64,000 bases of DNA from Enterococcus termitis (GCF_001730305.1 NZ_MIJY01000023.1:62001-126000); one strand, 5' to 3'. Numbered from the stretch's first letter, positions 1 to 9,610 are shown. Program-made: numbers and translations. The notes: generated from the letters alone by a model not told the origin.

Positions 1-38
1 GAGAAATAAAACTCCTTAGTATGCAAAGTTGAAAATTA

Positions 39-47
39 TGATATAAT
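39..47 (+). promoter_or_regulatory. extended -10 promoter for the DUF402 gene
   Basis: TGATATAAT is an extended -10 element with no good -35 box 17 bases upstream. It is followed by a leader of about 85 bases containing two short hairpins (GGTGT/ACACC near 60-75 and GCG..AATCA/TGAT..CGC near 85-107) before the gene at 135. Confidence 0.45.
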
Positions 48-134
48 TGAAATGATATCGGTGTAATGAACACCCAAACGAAGCGTAATCAGCTTTGATG
101 CGCGATTTTTCGTACTAGGGAAAGTTGGGGGACT

Positions 135-668
135 ATGGCAATTCCAAAAGAAGGTGAATTTGTAACGATTCAAAGTTACAAACACGATGGGCATTTGCAT
201 CGAACATGGCGAGATACTATGGTATTAAAAACAAGCGAGTATTCACTGATTGGCGTAAACGATCATACTTTGGTCACAGAGTCTGATGGTCGCCGATGGG
301 TTACTCGAGAACCAGCAATCGTTTATTTCCATAAAAAATACTGGTTCAACATAATAGCGATGATCAGAGAAAAGGGGGTTTCTTATTACTGCAATCTTGC
401 GTCACCATATCTTTTAGACGATGAAGCATTGAAATATATCGATTACGATTTGGATATCAAGGTTTTTCCTGATGGAGAAAAGCGTTTATTGGATGTAGAT
501 GAATACGAATTTCATAGTAAAATCATGGAATATCCAGAAGATATCGATTTTATTCTAAAAGAAAACGTAAAAACGTTAGTAGATTGGATTAATAATGGAA
601 AAGGACCGTTCTCTGAGGCTTATGTAGATATCTGGTATCAACGTTACCAAGAGCTATCAAAAAAATAG
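135..668 (+). CDS. DUF402 nucleoside tri-/diphosphate phosphatase (Ntdp family)
   Basis: This 177-residue soluble protein matches the DUF402 fold family of Firmicutes, whose S. aureus member hydrolyses nucleoside tri- and diphosphates. The full family length is present, with the N-terminal [15 protein letters not shown] segment and the acidic central segment ending in [14 protein letters not shown], where the family's metal-binding aspartates lie. The ATG follows a GGGGGAC stretch. The gene stands alone, with its own promoter and a strong terminator at 694-734 shared with the convergent acetyltransferase gene. The family assignment is by sequence feel; the exact substrate is inferred from the family. 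Confidence 0.8.
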   Translation: MAIPKEGEFVTIQSYKHDGHLHRTWRDTMVLKTSEYSLIGVNDHTLVTESDGRRWVTREPAIVYFHKKYWFNIIAMIREKGVSYYCNLASPYLLDDEALKYIDYDLDIKVFPDGEKRLLDVDEYEFHSKIMEYPEDIDFILKENVKTLVDWINNGKGPFSEAYVDIWYQRYQELSKK

Positions 669-693
669 CGAATGTAAGATGTTAAGTGAAAAC

Positions 694-734
694 AAAACAG
701 CACCTAAACTTGATAAAGGTTTAGGTGCTGTTTT
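694..734. terminator. bidirectional rho-independent terminator
   Basis: A perfect 16-base stem (AAAACAGCACCTAAAC and its complement) with a 9-base loop sits between two convergent genes. It has T-runs on both strands, so it should end both transcripts. Confidence 0.9.
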
Positions 735-749
735 ATTATACATCTTATT

Positions 750-1184
750 TCATAGTTGCTTAGTCATTTGATAATGTTCGATGTTTGCATCAAGGAACAT
801 CTCACCTTCTTTTACATAGCCCATCCGTTCGTAAAAACCTAAAGCGGTGATTTGAGCACCTAGCGTAATTGCTTTGAAGCCTTGTTCTTTTGAGAATTCC
901 TCTGCTTTTTCCACAATCAAGCGTCCATAGTCCTTCCCGCGATATTCTTTTTGTACAGCCATTCTCTGTAGTTTCATCATTTGATTGTCAAGTGGCAGTA
1001 AACGGCAAGTAGCAACTGGCGTATTCACATCATCATATAGAACAAAATGAATACATGATGCTTCATACTTGTCGATTTCAATGTCACTTGGTACGCCTTG
1101 TTCTATCATGAAAACTTGATGACGAATCTGAACGGCATCTAAATAAATGTCACTCATTGTATCTCTAGTTTGAACGATTTTCAT
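750..1184 (-). CDS. GNAT family N-acetyltransferase
   Basis: This 144-residue GNAT acetyltransferase resembles the YjcF/ElaA-type subgroup. The N-terminal half has the typical IRHQVFMIEQGVPSDIEID segment, motif A is the acetyl-CoA loop RGKDYGRLIVEKAE near residues 82-95, and motif B ends in LGFYERMGYV. Family members transfer acetyl from acetyl-CoA to an amine; the substrate cannot be read from the sequence. The gene is convergent with the DUF402 gene and divergent from the hydrolase at 1339. It is monocistronic as far as can be seen. Confidence 0.8.
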   Translation of the reverse strand: MKIVQTRDTMSDIYLDAVQIRHQVFMIEQGVPSDIEIDKYEASCIHFVLYDDVNTPVATCRLLPLDNQMMKLQRMAVQKEYRGKDYGRLIVEKAEEFSKEQGFKAITLGAQITALGFYERMGYVKEGEMFLDANIEHYQMTKQL

Positions 1185-1338
1185 TTGGCACCTCTAAATC
1201 TATTATTTTGTTTATTATACCTTAAAAATCTTTGAGAATGAAAGGAAAAAAAGTTTAGAGCTTTTGTTTTGTAAAGAGCTCAGGTATAATGAAACTTCTA
1301 TCAAGTGAGATAATTAGCACCTAGAGGAGGGGGGATAA

Positions 1339-2331
1339 ATGAAAATGAAACTACTGTGGATTCTTGGAGGACTGACTGTTCTTTTAACTTTGTTTCTCGT
1401 TTTCATCAATTTTTCGCCTTTTCCTGCTATCTTTTTTGCAAAATACACAGCTTTTAAAATCCCTAAGGAAACAAGAGCGAAAGAATATGTGGATGGAAAT
1501 GTCACTGTTTTAGTGAATGAAACCTATAAATCAGCATATAAGAATAATCAATTTGATCTATATTTACCAAAAAAACAATTGAAAGGAAACCCTATAATTG
1601 CTTGGGTACACGGTGGGGGATTTGTTGGCGGTGATAAGTTAGAGGAAAAAGAATTTGCGACAAAGCTTGCTGAGTCTGGCTATTCAGTCGCTGTGATGAA
1701 TTATGCATTAGTGCCAGAGACAAAATACCCCATTCCAGTTGTTCAAACTGCAGAATTTTTAACGCATTTAAAAAAGCATGCTGAAATGTATTCATTTGAT
1801 GTAAATAATCTTTTTATAGCAGGTGATTCAGCTGGCGCGCAAATTGCTAGTCAATTTGTTGCAACTCAGACGAATGAAAAGTACCGAGCAGTATTAAACA
1901 TTGATCAAGTGTTAAGTAAAGATCAGATAAGAGGTACGTTACTTTATTGTGGTGTATATGATATGACGGAAGTGGTGCGTTTTTACCCGATTCCACCAGT
2001 CAAATTTATGTTTGAAAAGATTGGCTGGGGGTATGCTCATGATAAAAATTGGCTCCATGGAAAATTAGCTGAAAGTTCGAATATATCAAATTTTATTACG
2101 CGTGAATTTCCTCCAGCTTATCTTACTGACGGTAATACATTATCATTTGAAGATCAAAGTAAAAAAATGGTGAAAAAGCTGAAAGCCAGCGATATTCCAG
2201 TTCGTCAACGATTTTTTTTAAAGACAGAGTATAAGACAGCTCATGAATATCAGTTTGAAATGGAAACAGCCCCTGCTAAACTCGTTTTTCAAGATACGCT
2301 GGATTTTTTGAAAAAATACAATAAAGAATAA
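1339..2331 (+). CDS. membrane-anchored alpha/beta hydrolase (HSL-type esterase)
   Basis: The 330 residues start with a hydrophobic segment (about residues 4-28) that acts as signal anchor or uncleaved signal peptide. An alpha/beta hydrolase domain of the hormone-sensitive-lipase type follows. The oxyanion motif HGGGF lies near residue 92 and the nucleophile elbow GDSAG near residue 160. A late His (AHEYQ) is the likely third catalytic residue. The function is a carboxylesterase or lipase of unknown substrate. GGAGGGG lies just ahead of the ATG, and TATAAT at 1285-1290 is a plausible -10 box. A second HGGG hydrolase occurs at 40517. Confidence 0.8.
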   Translation: MKMKLLWILGGLTVLLTLFLVFINFSPFPAIFFAKYTAFKIPKETRAKEYVDGNVTVLVNETYKSAYKNNQFDLYLPKKQLKGNPIIAWVHGGGFVGGDKLEEKEFATKLAESGYSVAVMNYALVPETKYPIPVVQTAEFLTHLKKHAEMYSFDVNNLFIAGDSAGAQIASQFVATQTNEKYRAVLNIDQVLSKDQIRGTLLYCGVYDMTEVVRFYPIPPVKFMFEKIGWGYAHDKNWLHGKLAESSNISNFITREFPPAYLTDGNTLSFEDQSKKMVKKLKASDIPVRQRFFLKTEYKTAHEYQFEMETAPAKLVFQDTLDFLKKYNKE

Positions 2332-2412
2332 ATTTTTAATCAGCCCTAAGAAGTATTGCTATCTTATTTCTTAACAGGTATGCTAAAATCTATAAATAAA
2401 CAGTAAATTTTC

Positions 2413-2588
2413 AAGCTGAATGAGTGCATTCATTAGGAGTAGATAGTAACCAGCTCTTTCAGCTTTTATTGTATCTAGCATCAAGAGCCAACTCTTCGGA
2501 AAAAAGATAAAAATAGTGAGTGCTAAGGAGAGTCACTCTCGATTTTTCCTATTTTTCGTCAGAGTTACCCAGCTCTTTCAGCTTTTAA
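2413..2588 (+). promoter_or_regulatory. leader with competing stem arms ahead of the AI-2E permease
   Basis: AAGCTGAATGAG (2413-2424) can pair at 11 of 12 positions with CTCTTTCAGCTT (2453-2464), followed by TTTATT, which makes a terminator-like hairpin. The same 19-base 3' arm, CCAGCTCTTTCAGCTTTTA, is repeated exactly at 2450-2468 and 2569-2587. The second copy ends just before the ribosome site of the next gene. The repeat could form an alternative pairing with the 5' arm. Confidence 0.4.
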
Positions 2589-2605
2589 TTTTAGGAGGAG
2601 AATCT

Positions 2606-3751
2606 GTGTTTGAACGTTTAAGGAAGTCTAAGTTATTTTTTTGGTCAGCGGAATTATTGGTGATTGCTACGCTGATTTTTGTGTCTTCAAAAATCAATTT
2701 TATTTTCGCACCAATCGGTACATTTTTTTCAACATTATTTGCACCAGTTCTTGTGGCAGGATTTCTTTATTACATTTTGAATCCAATCGTCAATTTACTG
2801 ATGAAAACTAAAATGAAACGGATTTATGCAATTTTGATCGTATTTTTACTATTGATTGCAGCAATTGTTCTACTTTTAGTTAGTGTGATCCCCAGTTTGG
2901 TTTCTCAGCTATCCAGCTTGGCATCAAATATGCCTGAGGTATTTAAAAGTATTGAGGCTTGGGTAAATCAAATGTCTGAGCTGCCGATTTTTAAAGAAGC
3001 TGAGTTGACGAAATATATTGAACAACTCGATATTTCTTACGGAAATATCATTCAACAATTTCTCAGCGGTTTATCCAGTAGTTTAGGTTCGATCGTTTCG
3101 ACTGTTGCATCAACAACGATTATTGTTGTGACTGCTCCTTTTATCCTATTTTATATGTTGAAAGATGGCGATCGTTTAGTTCCTGGAATTAAGCACTTTT
3201 TACCGAAAAAACGGCAGGATGATATTGTTGACCTTTTAGAAAAGCTAAATAAAACGTTGTCCAATTACATCAGTGGTCAAGCGATCGAATGTTTATTTGT
3301 AGCCACATTTACTGTGATTGGGTATTCATTGATCGGCGTGCGTTACGCGTTTTTATTCGGTGTTATCGCAGGAATCACAAATCTTATTCCTTATTTAGGA
3401 CCATATCTAGGACTAGCACCAGCAGTTTTTGTGACAGTGTTTGATGAACCGTTCAAAGCCTTGCTTTGTTGTGTAGTTGTCCTAATCGTTCAACAGATCG
3501 ATGGAAATATCATCTATCCAAATGTGATTGGTAAATCGTTGCAAATTCACCCATTAACGATTATTATCATTTTATTGGTAGCAGGGAATATTGCCGGACT
3601 ACTTGGAATTTTCTTAGGTGTACCATTTTATGCGATTTGCAAAACGATTGCTGTTCATGTGTATGGCATGATTCGTAAGGACAAAATGGCAGAAGAATTA
3701 GCGTTAGATTTTTCTGGCGAAATAAATTCATCATCAAGTAAGGAAAAATAG
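2606..3751 (+). CDS. AI-2E family transporter (DUF20 permease)
   Basis: This polytopic membrane protein is of the AI-2E/PerM family, 381 residues from the chosen GTG. I prefer GTG 2606 because TTTTAGGAGGAG lies immediately upstream; an in-frame GTG at 2516 would add 30 residues lacking a ribosome site and overlapping the repeat leader. Family landmarks are a hydrophobic pair near the N terminus, the long amphipathic middle, and the conserved ITNLIPYLGPYLG and QQIDGNIIYPNVIG segments in the C-terminal half. Members are reported as exporters (AI-2, Na+/H+ antiport in some cases); the substrate here is unknown. It has its own terminator at 3796-3824. Confidence 0.85.
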   Translation: MFERLRKSKLFFWSAELLVIATLIFVSSKINFIFAPIGTFFSTLFAPVLVAGFLYYILNPIVNLLMKTKMKRIYAILIVFLLLIAAIVLLLVSVIPSLVSQLSSLASNMPEVFKSIEAWVNQMSELPIFKEAELTKYIEQLDISYGNIIQQFLSGLSSSLGSIVSTVASTTIIVVTAPFILFYMLKDGDRLVPGIKHFLPKKRQDDIVDLLEKLNKTLSNYISGQAIECLFVATFTVIGYSLIGVRYAFLFGVIAGITNLIPYLGPYLGLAPAVFVTVFDEPFKALLCCVVVLIVQQIDGNIIYPNVIGKSLQIHPLTIIIILLVAGNIAGLLGIFLGVPFYAICKTIAVHVYGMIRKDKMAEELALDFSGEINSSSSKEK

Positions 3752-3795
3752 TTTAGCAATATTGAAATCACTTTCCATTTGTGATACGATTCTAT

Positions 3796-3824
3796 CGTGA
3801 CTACATTTCGTAGTCACGTTTTTT
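3796..3824 (+). terminator. rho-independent terminator after the AI-2E gene
   Basis: An 8-base stem CGTGACTA/TAGTCACG with a 7-base loop is followed by six T residues. Confidence 0.85.
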
Positions 3825-3911
3825 AAACGGAAGAGCTCATTCTTTCGAATTAATAGGATTGTCTGGTACTTTATCCAGCTTTTTTATAAACATTTAAGGA
3901 GAGAAAACATT

Positions 3912-5291
3912 ATGAATAATGCTGACCCCGATAGTCAGTCGCTTATCGCACAAATTTTATTATTAGTTGTTTTGACACTGATCAATGCCTTTCTAGCTGC
4001 ATCAGAAATCGCGGTAGTTTCTGTTAATAAGAATCGTGTCGAACAAAAAGCAGAAGACGGAGATAAAAAAGCAATCAAGCTATTAAAAGTCTTGAAGGAT
4101 CCAACGAGCTTTTTATCAACGATCCAAGTCGGTATTACATTAGTTAATATTTTATCTGGTGCGTCTTTAGCTGACTCATTGTCTGCCAAACTAGCCCCTG
4201 TTTTAGGTGGAGGTGCCGCAGCAAAAAATATTGCAAATATTATTATCTTAGCCTTACTGACCTATGTTTCGATCGTTTTTGGTGAACTGTATCCCAAGCG
4301 AATCGCTATGAATAAATCAGAAGAAGTTGCTCAAGCCACTTCAGGTTTTGTCCGTGTGATCGGTGTGGTCGCTCGTCCTTTTGTGTGGCTGCTTTCTGCC
4401 TCGACGGATTTACTGTCCAAGATTACACCAATGAAATTCGATGATGCTGATTCTAAAATGACACGTGATGAGATGCGTTACATGCTAGAATCTGAGGGTG
4501 TGTTGGATAACGATGAATTAGAAATGCTTCAAGGTGTCTTTTCTTTAGATACAAAAGTTGCACGTGAAGTGATGGTTCCTCGAACAGATGCGTTTATGAT
4601 CGATATCGAAGATGATATCCAAGAAAATATCGATGCAGTACTGTCAGAAAACTATTCAAGAATTCCTGTCTATAATGAAGACAAAGACAAAATCGTCGGA
4701 ATTCTTCATACAAAAAATTTATTAAAAGCAGCGCATAAATTAGGCTTTGATAAGGTTCAATTAAAAAATATTATTCAAGAACCATTATTCGTACCAGAAA
4801 CAATTTTTATCGACGATCTCTTGTATGAATTAAAACGAACACAAAATCAAATGGCTATTTTGCTGGATGAATACGGCGGTGTCGTTGGTTTAGCAACATT
4901 AGAAGATCTATTGGAAGAAATCGTTGGAGAAATCGACGATGAATCAGATGAAGTTGAAAATCTATATACAAAAATCAATGATCATGAATATGTCGTTCAA
5001 GGAAGAATGTTGATCGATGAATTTAATGAAGCTTTTGGAACAGATCTTCATATGAGTGACGTAGATACAATGGCCGGTTATTTGATTACTGCCTTAGGAA
5101 CGATTCCTGATGAAGGGGAAAAACTATCTTTTGATGTCGGAAACCTAACACTGACTTCTGAAGAAATGGAAGGCACTAGAGTCTTAGCTTTAAAAGTTGT
5201 GTTCCATGATGAAGAGATAGTAGATGAAGAACCCGAAGAGAATCGTCGTTTCTTCCGTAAAGAACTCGAAGATGACGAACCAAGAAGATAA
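3912..5291 (+). CDS. CNNM/CorC family transporter (DUF21, two CBS domains, CorC domain)
   Basis: This 459-residue protein has a DUF21 membrane domain (about residues 10-190), a paired CBS domain (about 210-335, with VMVPRTDAF and SRIPVYNEDKDKIVGIL) and a C-terminal transporter-associated CorC_HlyC domain (about 355-435). Relatives are annotated as hemolysin-like (TlyC) but act in Mg2+/Co2+ efflux or homeostasis. LLDEYGGVVGLATLEDLLEE is a strong family signature. The C-terminal tail is very acidic. The start has AAGGAGAG upstream, and the gene ends at a terminator overlapping the convergent Mga-like gene. Confidence 0.88.
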   Translation: MNNADPDSQSLIAQILLLVVLTLINAFLAASEIAVVSVNKNRVEQKAEDGDKKAIKLLKVLKDPTSFLSTIQVGITLVNILSGASLADSLSAKLAPVLGGGAAAKNIANIIILALLTYVSIVFGELYPKRIAMNKSEEVAQATSGFVRVIGVVARPFVWLLSASTDLLSKITPMKFDDADSKMTRDEMRYMLESEGVLDNDELEMLQGVFSLDTKVAREVMVPRTDAFMIDIEDDIQENIDAVLSENYSRIPVYNEDKDKIVGILHTKNLLKAAHKLGFDKVQLKNIIQEPLFVPETIFIDDLLYELKRTQNQMAILLDEYGGVVGLATLEDLLEEIVGEIDDESDEVENLYTKINDHEYVVQGRMLIDEFNEAFGTDLHMSDVDTMAGYLITALGTIPDEGEKLSFDVGNLTLTSEEMEGTRVLALKVVFHDEEIVDEEPEENRRFFRKELEDDEPRR

Positions 5292-5295
5292 AGTA

Positions 5296-5333
5296 AAAGA
5301 GACAAAGGAGTAATTTCCTAGTCTCTTTTTTTT
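5296..5333 (+). terminator. rho-independent terminator
   Basis: AAAGAGAC pairs with GTCTCTTT and is followed by a run of T. It lies at the convergent junction and overlaps the last codon of the Mga-like gene by two bases. Confidence 0.75.
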
Positions 5334-6822
5334 AGGTTAGGTTACTGCCTTTTTTATTATGGACTTCTTTGATTGCTTGATAGAGATTAAGGTATTGTGC
5401 GTCACTATCAGCGGAGAAACGAAAAACAAACGACGGCAGCGGGCAGTTTTCTGGGATCAAAAAAGATGAAGTTGCTACCATAAAATCAAATGAAGAAAAT
5501 TCTCCATACTTATACGCAACTAATTGAACAAAGGGAATGTCTTTAATAAATTGAGTCAACGGTTCAACTAGTAGGTAGTTTGATTCTGCTACTAAGGCAA
5601 TACGAATTAGATTGTTCTGTTGAAAAGATTCATAAAGAGGTAGCAATAAAGCCGCTAGGGTATCAGATAAAGGCACAATAAGGTCTTTAAGCCAGCCAAA
5701 ATATTTTCGGTTTGAAATTTTTTTAAATAATAGTTTGAATTCAGTAAATAATTTGTGATGAGATTTATTATTAAAAAAAATAGAATGATCGGTTAAGTGA
5801 AAAAGAGTAGGAAAATTCTTTTTAAGGATAGTCAGTGAAAAAAGAATATTAGCGACATTTCCAAAAAGTATTACTTCATTTCCCCAAGAAAATCCAGAAG
5901 GCATGAATCTTTCACTGAAATAAGTAGTGAACTCTTCCAGTAGTTTGGTCGCTTCGTTTTTGTGCGTATCTAAATAAGAATCAAGGAGAAGTAAACGATG
6001 CTCTCCTTCTCTAAAAAAGTTAGGTGAAGCGGTTAATAAGAAAGCTGCGAATTGTGCTTCAGCTTCTATCGCCATAGAATCAGTTAACAGGGTACTAAGC
6101 CGGTTATCGTCATAGATTTCATTAACATTGATATAAGGATCGATAGCTGTTTTTTGGGTTAAGATATTGCCGGTTTTTATTCTCAAATAAATAATTTCGA
6201 CCATTAAAGATATCTGTTTCTTTGCTCCATAGCTAAAGGTATCTGGGAAATATGGGCTAACAGTTTTACTGACGTGATCATAATCGATTGGATTTCTTCT
6301 AACTTTAGGCAGATTTGTTCCCTGTGAAGTCAACCAGATGAGATTATAAAACATGATTCGAATCACACGTTCATCTCCAAAAAGAGCTAGTTGAGAGATG
6401 TTGACTTTAATATCAAATTTTTTGAAGTATGTAATCAGCAGTTTAGATTTTCGAACAACTGTGGTTCGACTTTGAAAGTTTTTTTCGCAAAACTGATCGA
6501 GATTGTCTTCCGGGAAGTAAAGCATAGAAACTAAGAGTTGATAAGGGATACTTTGTGTAATCAAGTACTGATAATACATGTCATAGGAGATTTCCTGTGT
6601 ATGTTTTACCCCATCTTTCGTGAGAAGATCGACTGTTTTACCAGTCATATCCGTTAAGTCCTGTTGGATCAATTCTAGAAGATAAACAACTCGACTATAG
6701 GAGTAATCTAGTTTGTTTTCAAAAAAATTAATACTATACCGTTTGTCAGAGAAAATCGTTAATAATCTAAAGAGAGTTAGTTTTCGTTTGTCATTATCTT
6801 CCAGCATCATTGTTTCTAACAT
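5332..6822 (-). CDS. Mga-type helix-turn-helix transcriptional regulator
   Basis: This 496-residue protein has the organisation of enterococcal and streptococcal Mga/AtxA-like regulators. The N-terminal part has paired helix-turn-helix segments (about residues 10-60 and 95-125, the latter with SRTTVVRKSKLL). A large alpha-helical, PRD-like middle and an EIIB-like C-terminal third follow. The PRD and EIIB resemblance suggests control by PTS phosphorylation, as known for Mga and AtxA; that is inference. AAGGAAGTG precedes the ATG. No obvious co-transcribed gene is present, so the regulon is unknown. Confidence 0.72.
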   Translation of the reverse strand: MLETMMLEDNDKRKLTLFRLLTIFSDKRYSINFFENKLDYSYSRVVYLLELIQQDLTDMTGKTVDLLTKDGVKHTQEISYDMYYQYLITQSIPYQLLVSMLYFPEDNLDQFCEKNFQSRTTVVRKSKLLITYFKKFDIKVNISQLALFGDERVIRIMFYNLIWLTSQGTNLPKVRRNPIDYDHVSKTVSPYFPDTFSYGAKKQISLMVEIIYLRIKTGNILTQKTAIDPYINVNEIYDDNRLSTLLTDSMAIEAEAQFAAFLLTASPNFFREGEHRLLLLDSYLDTHKNEATKLLEEFTTYFSERFMPSGFSWGNEVILFGNVANILFSLTILKKNFPTLFHLTDHSIFFNNKSHHKLFTEFKLLFKKISNRKYFGWLKDLIVPLSDTLAALLLPLYESFQQNNLIRIALVAESNYLLVEPLTQFIKDIPFVQLVAYKYGEFSSFDFMVATSSFLIPENCPLPSFVFRFSADSDAQYLNLYQAIKEVHNKKGSNLT

Positions 6823-6954
6823 TTTTTCACTTCCTTTAATAAATATTTATCAATAAAAATAAAGTAATTAGTTTATTTTGAATAATTTAGATAGATTGAG
6901 CAGAATAAATAACGGAATAGTTTTTTGATTTTCCTAAATAAAAATTTAAAAGCT

Positions 6955-7125
6955 GCTTAAAATAACAATTTCAGGGGAAAGAGCACCGTAGGGAGTGCTA
7001 CCGGAGAATATTTGCACAAGAATAAGGAGAACATTATACTTATTCTGAAAAGTGTAAAGTAATTCTTAGTTGAATGATACATTTTTTAATGACTTATTAA
7101 GAGTTGTTTCTTCCCCTTTTATTGA
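6955..7125 (+). ncRNA. candidate structured transcript upstream of prfC
   Basis: This stretch lies between the 5' end of the minus-strand Mga-like gene and an orphan plus-strand terminator at 7125-7166. It contains two hairpins, AGCAC/GTGCT near 6983-7000 and AGAATAAG/CTTATTCT near 7020-7048. No open reading frame longer than about 10 codons is visible. A terminator with no gene in front implies a short RNA or a terminated leader; its 5' end is not defined. Confidence 0.35.
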
Positions 7126-7166
7126 GAGTAAGGCGAGATCTTAGGATTTCGTCTTACTCTTTTTTG
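7125..7166 (+). terminator. orphan rho-independent terminator upstream of prfC
   Basis: AGAGTAAGGCGA pairs with TCGTCTTACTCT (one G-T pair) and is followed by six T residues. The nearest upstream gene is on the other strand, so this must end a short plus-strand transcript. Confidence 0.75.
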
Positions 7167-7183
7167 AAACTTAGCTAAAGCCT

Positions 7184-7213
7184 TTGAAAACTAGGGTAAT
7201 TACATGATATACT
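7184..7213 (+). promoter_or_regulatory. prfC promoter
   Basis: TTGAAA at 7184-7189 and TATACT at 7208-7213 are separated by 18 bases, with an extended TGA in front of the -10 box. The promoter lies downstream of the orphan terminator, so prfC is started independently, with a leader of about 105 bases. Confidence 0.6.
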
Positions 7214-7327
7214 ACACTAGTTGAATAATAAAGACTAAGGAGTATTTTCCTATGTAGAAAGTTTTTGAAATAAATGATGAATACTTATTAAACGAATTTA
7301 AGAAAAAACGAGAGATTGGAGCAACAA

Positions 7328-8905
7328 ATGAAAAATACCCATTTAAAAGAACAAGTTGATAGTCGCCGTACCTTCGCAATTATTTCCCATCCAGATGCTG
7401 GTAAAACGACGATTACAGAGCAGCTTTTATTGTTTGGCGGCGCAATTCGTCAAGCTGGAACAGTAAAAGGGAAAAAAACAGGTAATTTTGCTAAATCTGA
7501 CTGGATGGAAATTGAAAAGCAAAGAGGAATTTCTGTAACAAGTTCAGTGATGCAGTTTGATTTTGATGGAAAACGGGTCAATATTTTGGATACCCCAGGA
7601 CATGAGGACTTTTCAGAGGATACGTATCGAACGTTAATGGCAGTCGATAGTGCAGTTATGGTAATCGACAGTGCTAAAGGGATCGAAGCACAGACCAAAA
7701 AATTATTTCAAGTTGTAAAAAAACGCGGTATACCTATTTTTACCTTTATTAATAAATTAGATAGAGATGGCCGTGAGCCGTTAGACTTATTAGAAGAATT
7801 AGAAGAGCTGCTTGATATTGAATCATATCCGATGAACTGGCCGATCGGAATGGGGAAAGGGCTTGAAGGACTATACGATATTTATAACAAGCGCGTAGAG
7901 GTCTATCGTCCAGAAACGAATAATGGCGAACGCTTCATTCCATTAGTTGATGGAGATATCCCAAGTGATTCTCCTTTGCATAAAGAAAGTGTGTATCGTC
8001 AAGTTTTAGAAGAGGTTGAGCTATTAGTGGAAGCAGGAGATGCGTTTGACACTGAAAAGATTGCTCGTGGCGATCAAACGCCGGTTTTCTTTGGTTCAGC
8101 TTTGACAAATTTTGGTGTTCAAACCTTTTTAGAAACATTTTTACAATTTGCACCTTCTCCATACAGTCATAAAACTGAAGATGGGCAAGAAGTCAGTCCT
8201 TACAAAGAAGAATTCTCAGGATTTGTTTTCAAAATTCAGGCTAACATGAATCCAGCTCACCGTGACCGTATTGCATTTGTTAGGATTTGTTCGGGAACTT
8301 TTGAGCGTGGGATGGATGTAACGCTTGGGAGAACTGGGAAGAAAATCAAATTGAGTAATGTGACGCAATTTATGGCAGATTCAAGAGAAAATGTTGAAGA
8401 GGCTGTAGCAGGAGATATTATCGGGATCTACGATACTGGGAACTATCAAATTGGTGATACTTTATTTGAAGGAAAACTGAATGTTCAATATGAAGAACTG
8501 CCTTCATTTACACCAGAGCTATTTATGAAAGTTATTGCTAAAAATGTCATGAAGCAAAAGTCTTTCCATAAAGGAATCTATCAATTAGTTCAAGAGGGCG
8601 CTATTCAGTTATACAAAACATATTTGACGGAAGAATATATCATTGGAGCTGTTGGACAGTTGCAGTTTGAGGTATTCCAGCATCGTATGTTGAATGAATA
8701 CAACGCAGAAGTAGTGATGACGCCAATGGGAAGTAAAATTGCTCGTTGGATCAAACCAGAGGATTTAGATGAACGTATGAGTTCCAGCCGTAATATTTTG
8801 GCTAGAGACCGCTTTGACCAACCATTATTCTTATTTGAAAATCAATTTGCGGAACGCTGGTTTGCGGATAAATATCCAGATGTCGAACTAAAAAGCTTAT
8901 TATAA
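7328..8905 (+). CDS. prfC: peptide chain release factor 3 (RF3)
   Basis: RF3 is a translational GTPase that recycles RF1/RF2 from terminated ribosomes. From ATG 7328 it is 525 residues, the usual length. Visible motifs are G1 SHPDAGKTT (about residues 20-28), the switch II motif DTPGHEDF and the NKLD specificity loop. The EF-Tu-like domain 2 and RF3-specific C-terminal domain follow. A TTG at 7316 would add four residues, but TTGGAG at 7316-7321 is better read as the ribosome site for ATG 7328. Monocistronic, with a strong terminator at 8942-8987. Confidence 0.95.
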   Translation: MKNTHLKEQVDSRRTFAIISHPDAGKTTITEQLLLFGGAIRQAGTVKGKKTGNFAKSDWMEIEKQRGISVTSSVMQFDFDGKRVNILDTPGHEDFSEDTYRTLMAVDSAVMVIDSAKGIEAQTKKLFQVVKKRGIPIFTFINKLDRDGREPLDLLEELEELLDIESYPMNWPIGMGKGLEGLYDIYNKRVEVYRPETNNGERFIPLVDGDIPSDSPLHKESVYRQVLEEVELLVEAGDAFDTEKIARGDQTPVFFGSALTNFGVQTFLETFLQFAPSPYSHKTEDGQEVSPYKEEFSGFVFKIQANMNPAHRDRIAFVRICSGTFERGMDVTLGRTGKKIKLSNVTQFMADSRENVEEAVAGDIIGIYDTGNYQIGDTLFEGKLNVQYEELPSFTPELFMKVIAKNVMKQKSFHKGIYQLVQEGAIQLYKTYLTEEYIIGAVGQLQFEVFQHRMLNEYNAEVVMTPMGSKIARWIKPEDLDERMSSSRNILARDRFDQPLFLFENQFAERWFADKYPDVELKSLL

Positions 8906-8941
8906 TAAAAAAGATCGAGAAAAAAGCGTTTATTTGAATGT

Positions 8942-8987
8942 AAAGCCCGGGACAAAACTGATTTTTAGTTTTGTTCCGGGCTTTTTT
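8942..8987 (+). terminator. rho-independent terminator of prfC
   Basis: A long stem AAAGCCCGGGACAAAACT pairs with AGTTTTGTTCCGGGCTTT and is followed by T residues. Confidence 0.92.
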
Positions 8988-9017
8988 AGATAAAATTTTT
9001 CAAACGTCGATTCTTGA

Positions 9018-9497
9018 TCAACGTCTGCTTTTGATATACGAATTTACGAATGTAATACCTGTTGTTAAAAAGATGATTATCCCAATGAAAATGAAGAAAA
9101 AACCGGTGGGTAAAAGGTAAAAATTCTCATGTAGGATACCAGATGAATCGATATATTCAACGGAATGTGCTTTGATAAAAAAAAAGGCAGCTCCTAAAAA
9201 TAAAAACAAAGCTCCAATCAAAGTCGTGATCATGTTGAATTTTGCTCGTCTTGTTTCACTACCGTCTTTGATCAATTTTTCAGTCATGTTGTTCACAGTA
9301 CTTCCTCCTAGAATCAATTCATCAAGCGAGATATGAAAAATAGTGGAAATGAGGATCAGCATCTCCAGATCTGGAAGGTTGCGGTTATTTTCCCAGTTGG
9401 ATACTGCTTGCCTAGTAACATTTAAACGCAAAGCAAATTTTTCTTGTGTCATTTGATTGGTTGTTCGTAATTCTTTAATCTTCTCTCCAAATTCCAT
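9018..9497 (-). CDS. XRE-family HTH regulator with C-terminal membrane segments
   Basis: This 159-residue protein has an N-terminal Cro/C1-type helix-turn-helix (about residues 5-60, with TQEKFALRLNVTRQAVSNWE) and ends in two hydrophobic segments (about 90-110 and 125-150). This is a common Firmicute layout of a membrane-tethered regulator, often linked to envelope or antimicrobial-peptide stress. No target or partner gene is adjacent. AGGAAAATAG precedes the ATG. The ligand and regulon are unknown. Confidence 0.8.
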   Translation of the reverse strand: MEFGEKIKELRTTNQMTQEKFALRLNVTRQAVSNWENNRNLPDLEMLILISTIFHISLDELILGGSTVNNMTEKLIKDGSETRRAKFNMITTLIGALFLFLGAAFFFIKAHSVEYIDSSGILHENFYLLPTGFFFIFIGIIIFLTTGITFVNSYIKSRR

Positions 9498-9610
9498 TTT
9501 CTATTTTCCTTTCGTTGATGTTCTTTAATCATAATGAGAAAGTTGTCGTATAACAAGAAAGCATCGCTTGCAACTGTGTAAAGACTAGCTTGCTAGCTAT
9601 TTAGTTAAAA

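Noticed and set aside
1314-1505. A minus-strand frame antisense to the hydrolase at 1339
   Set aside because: It is a shadow of the coding strand, without ribosome site or family likeness.
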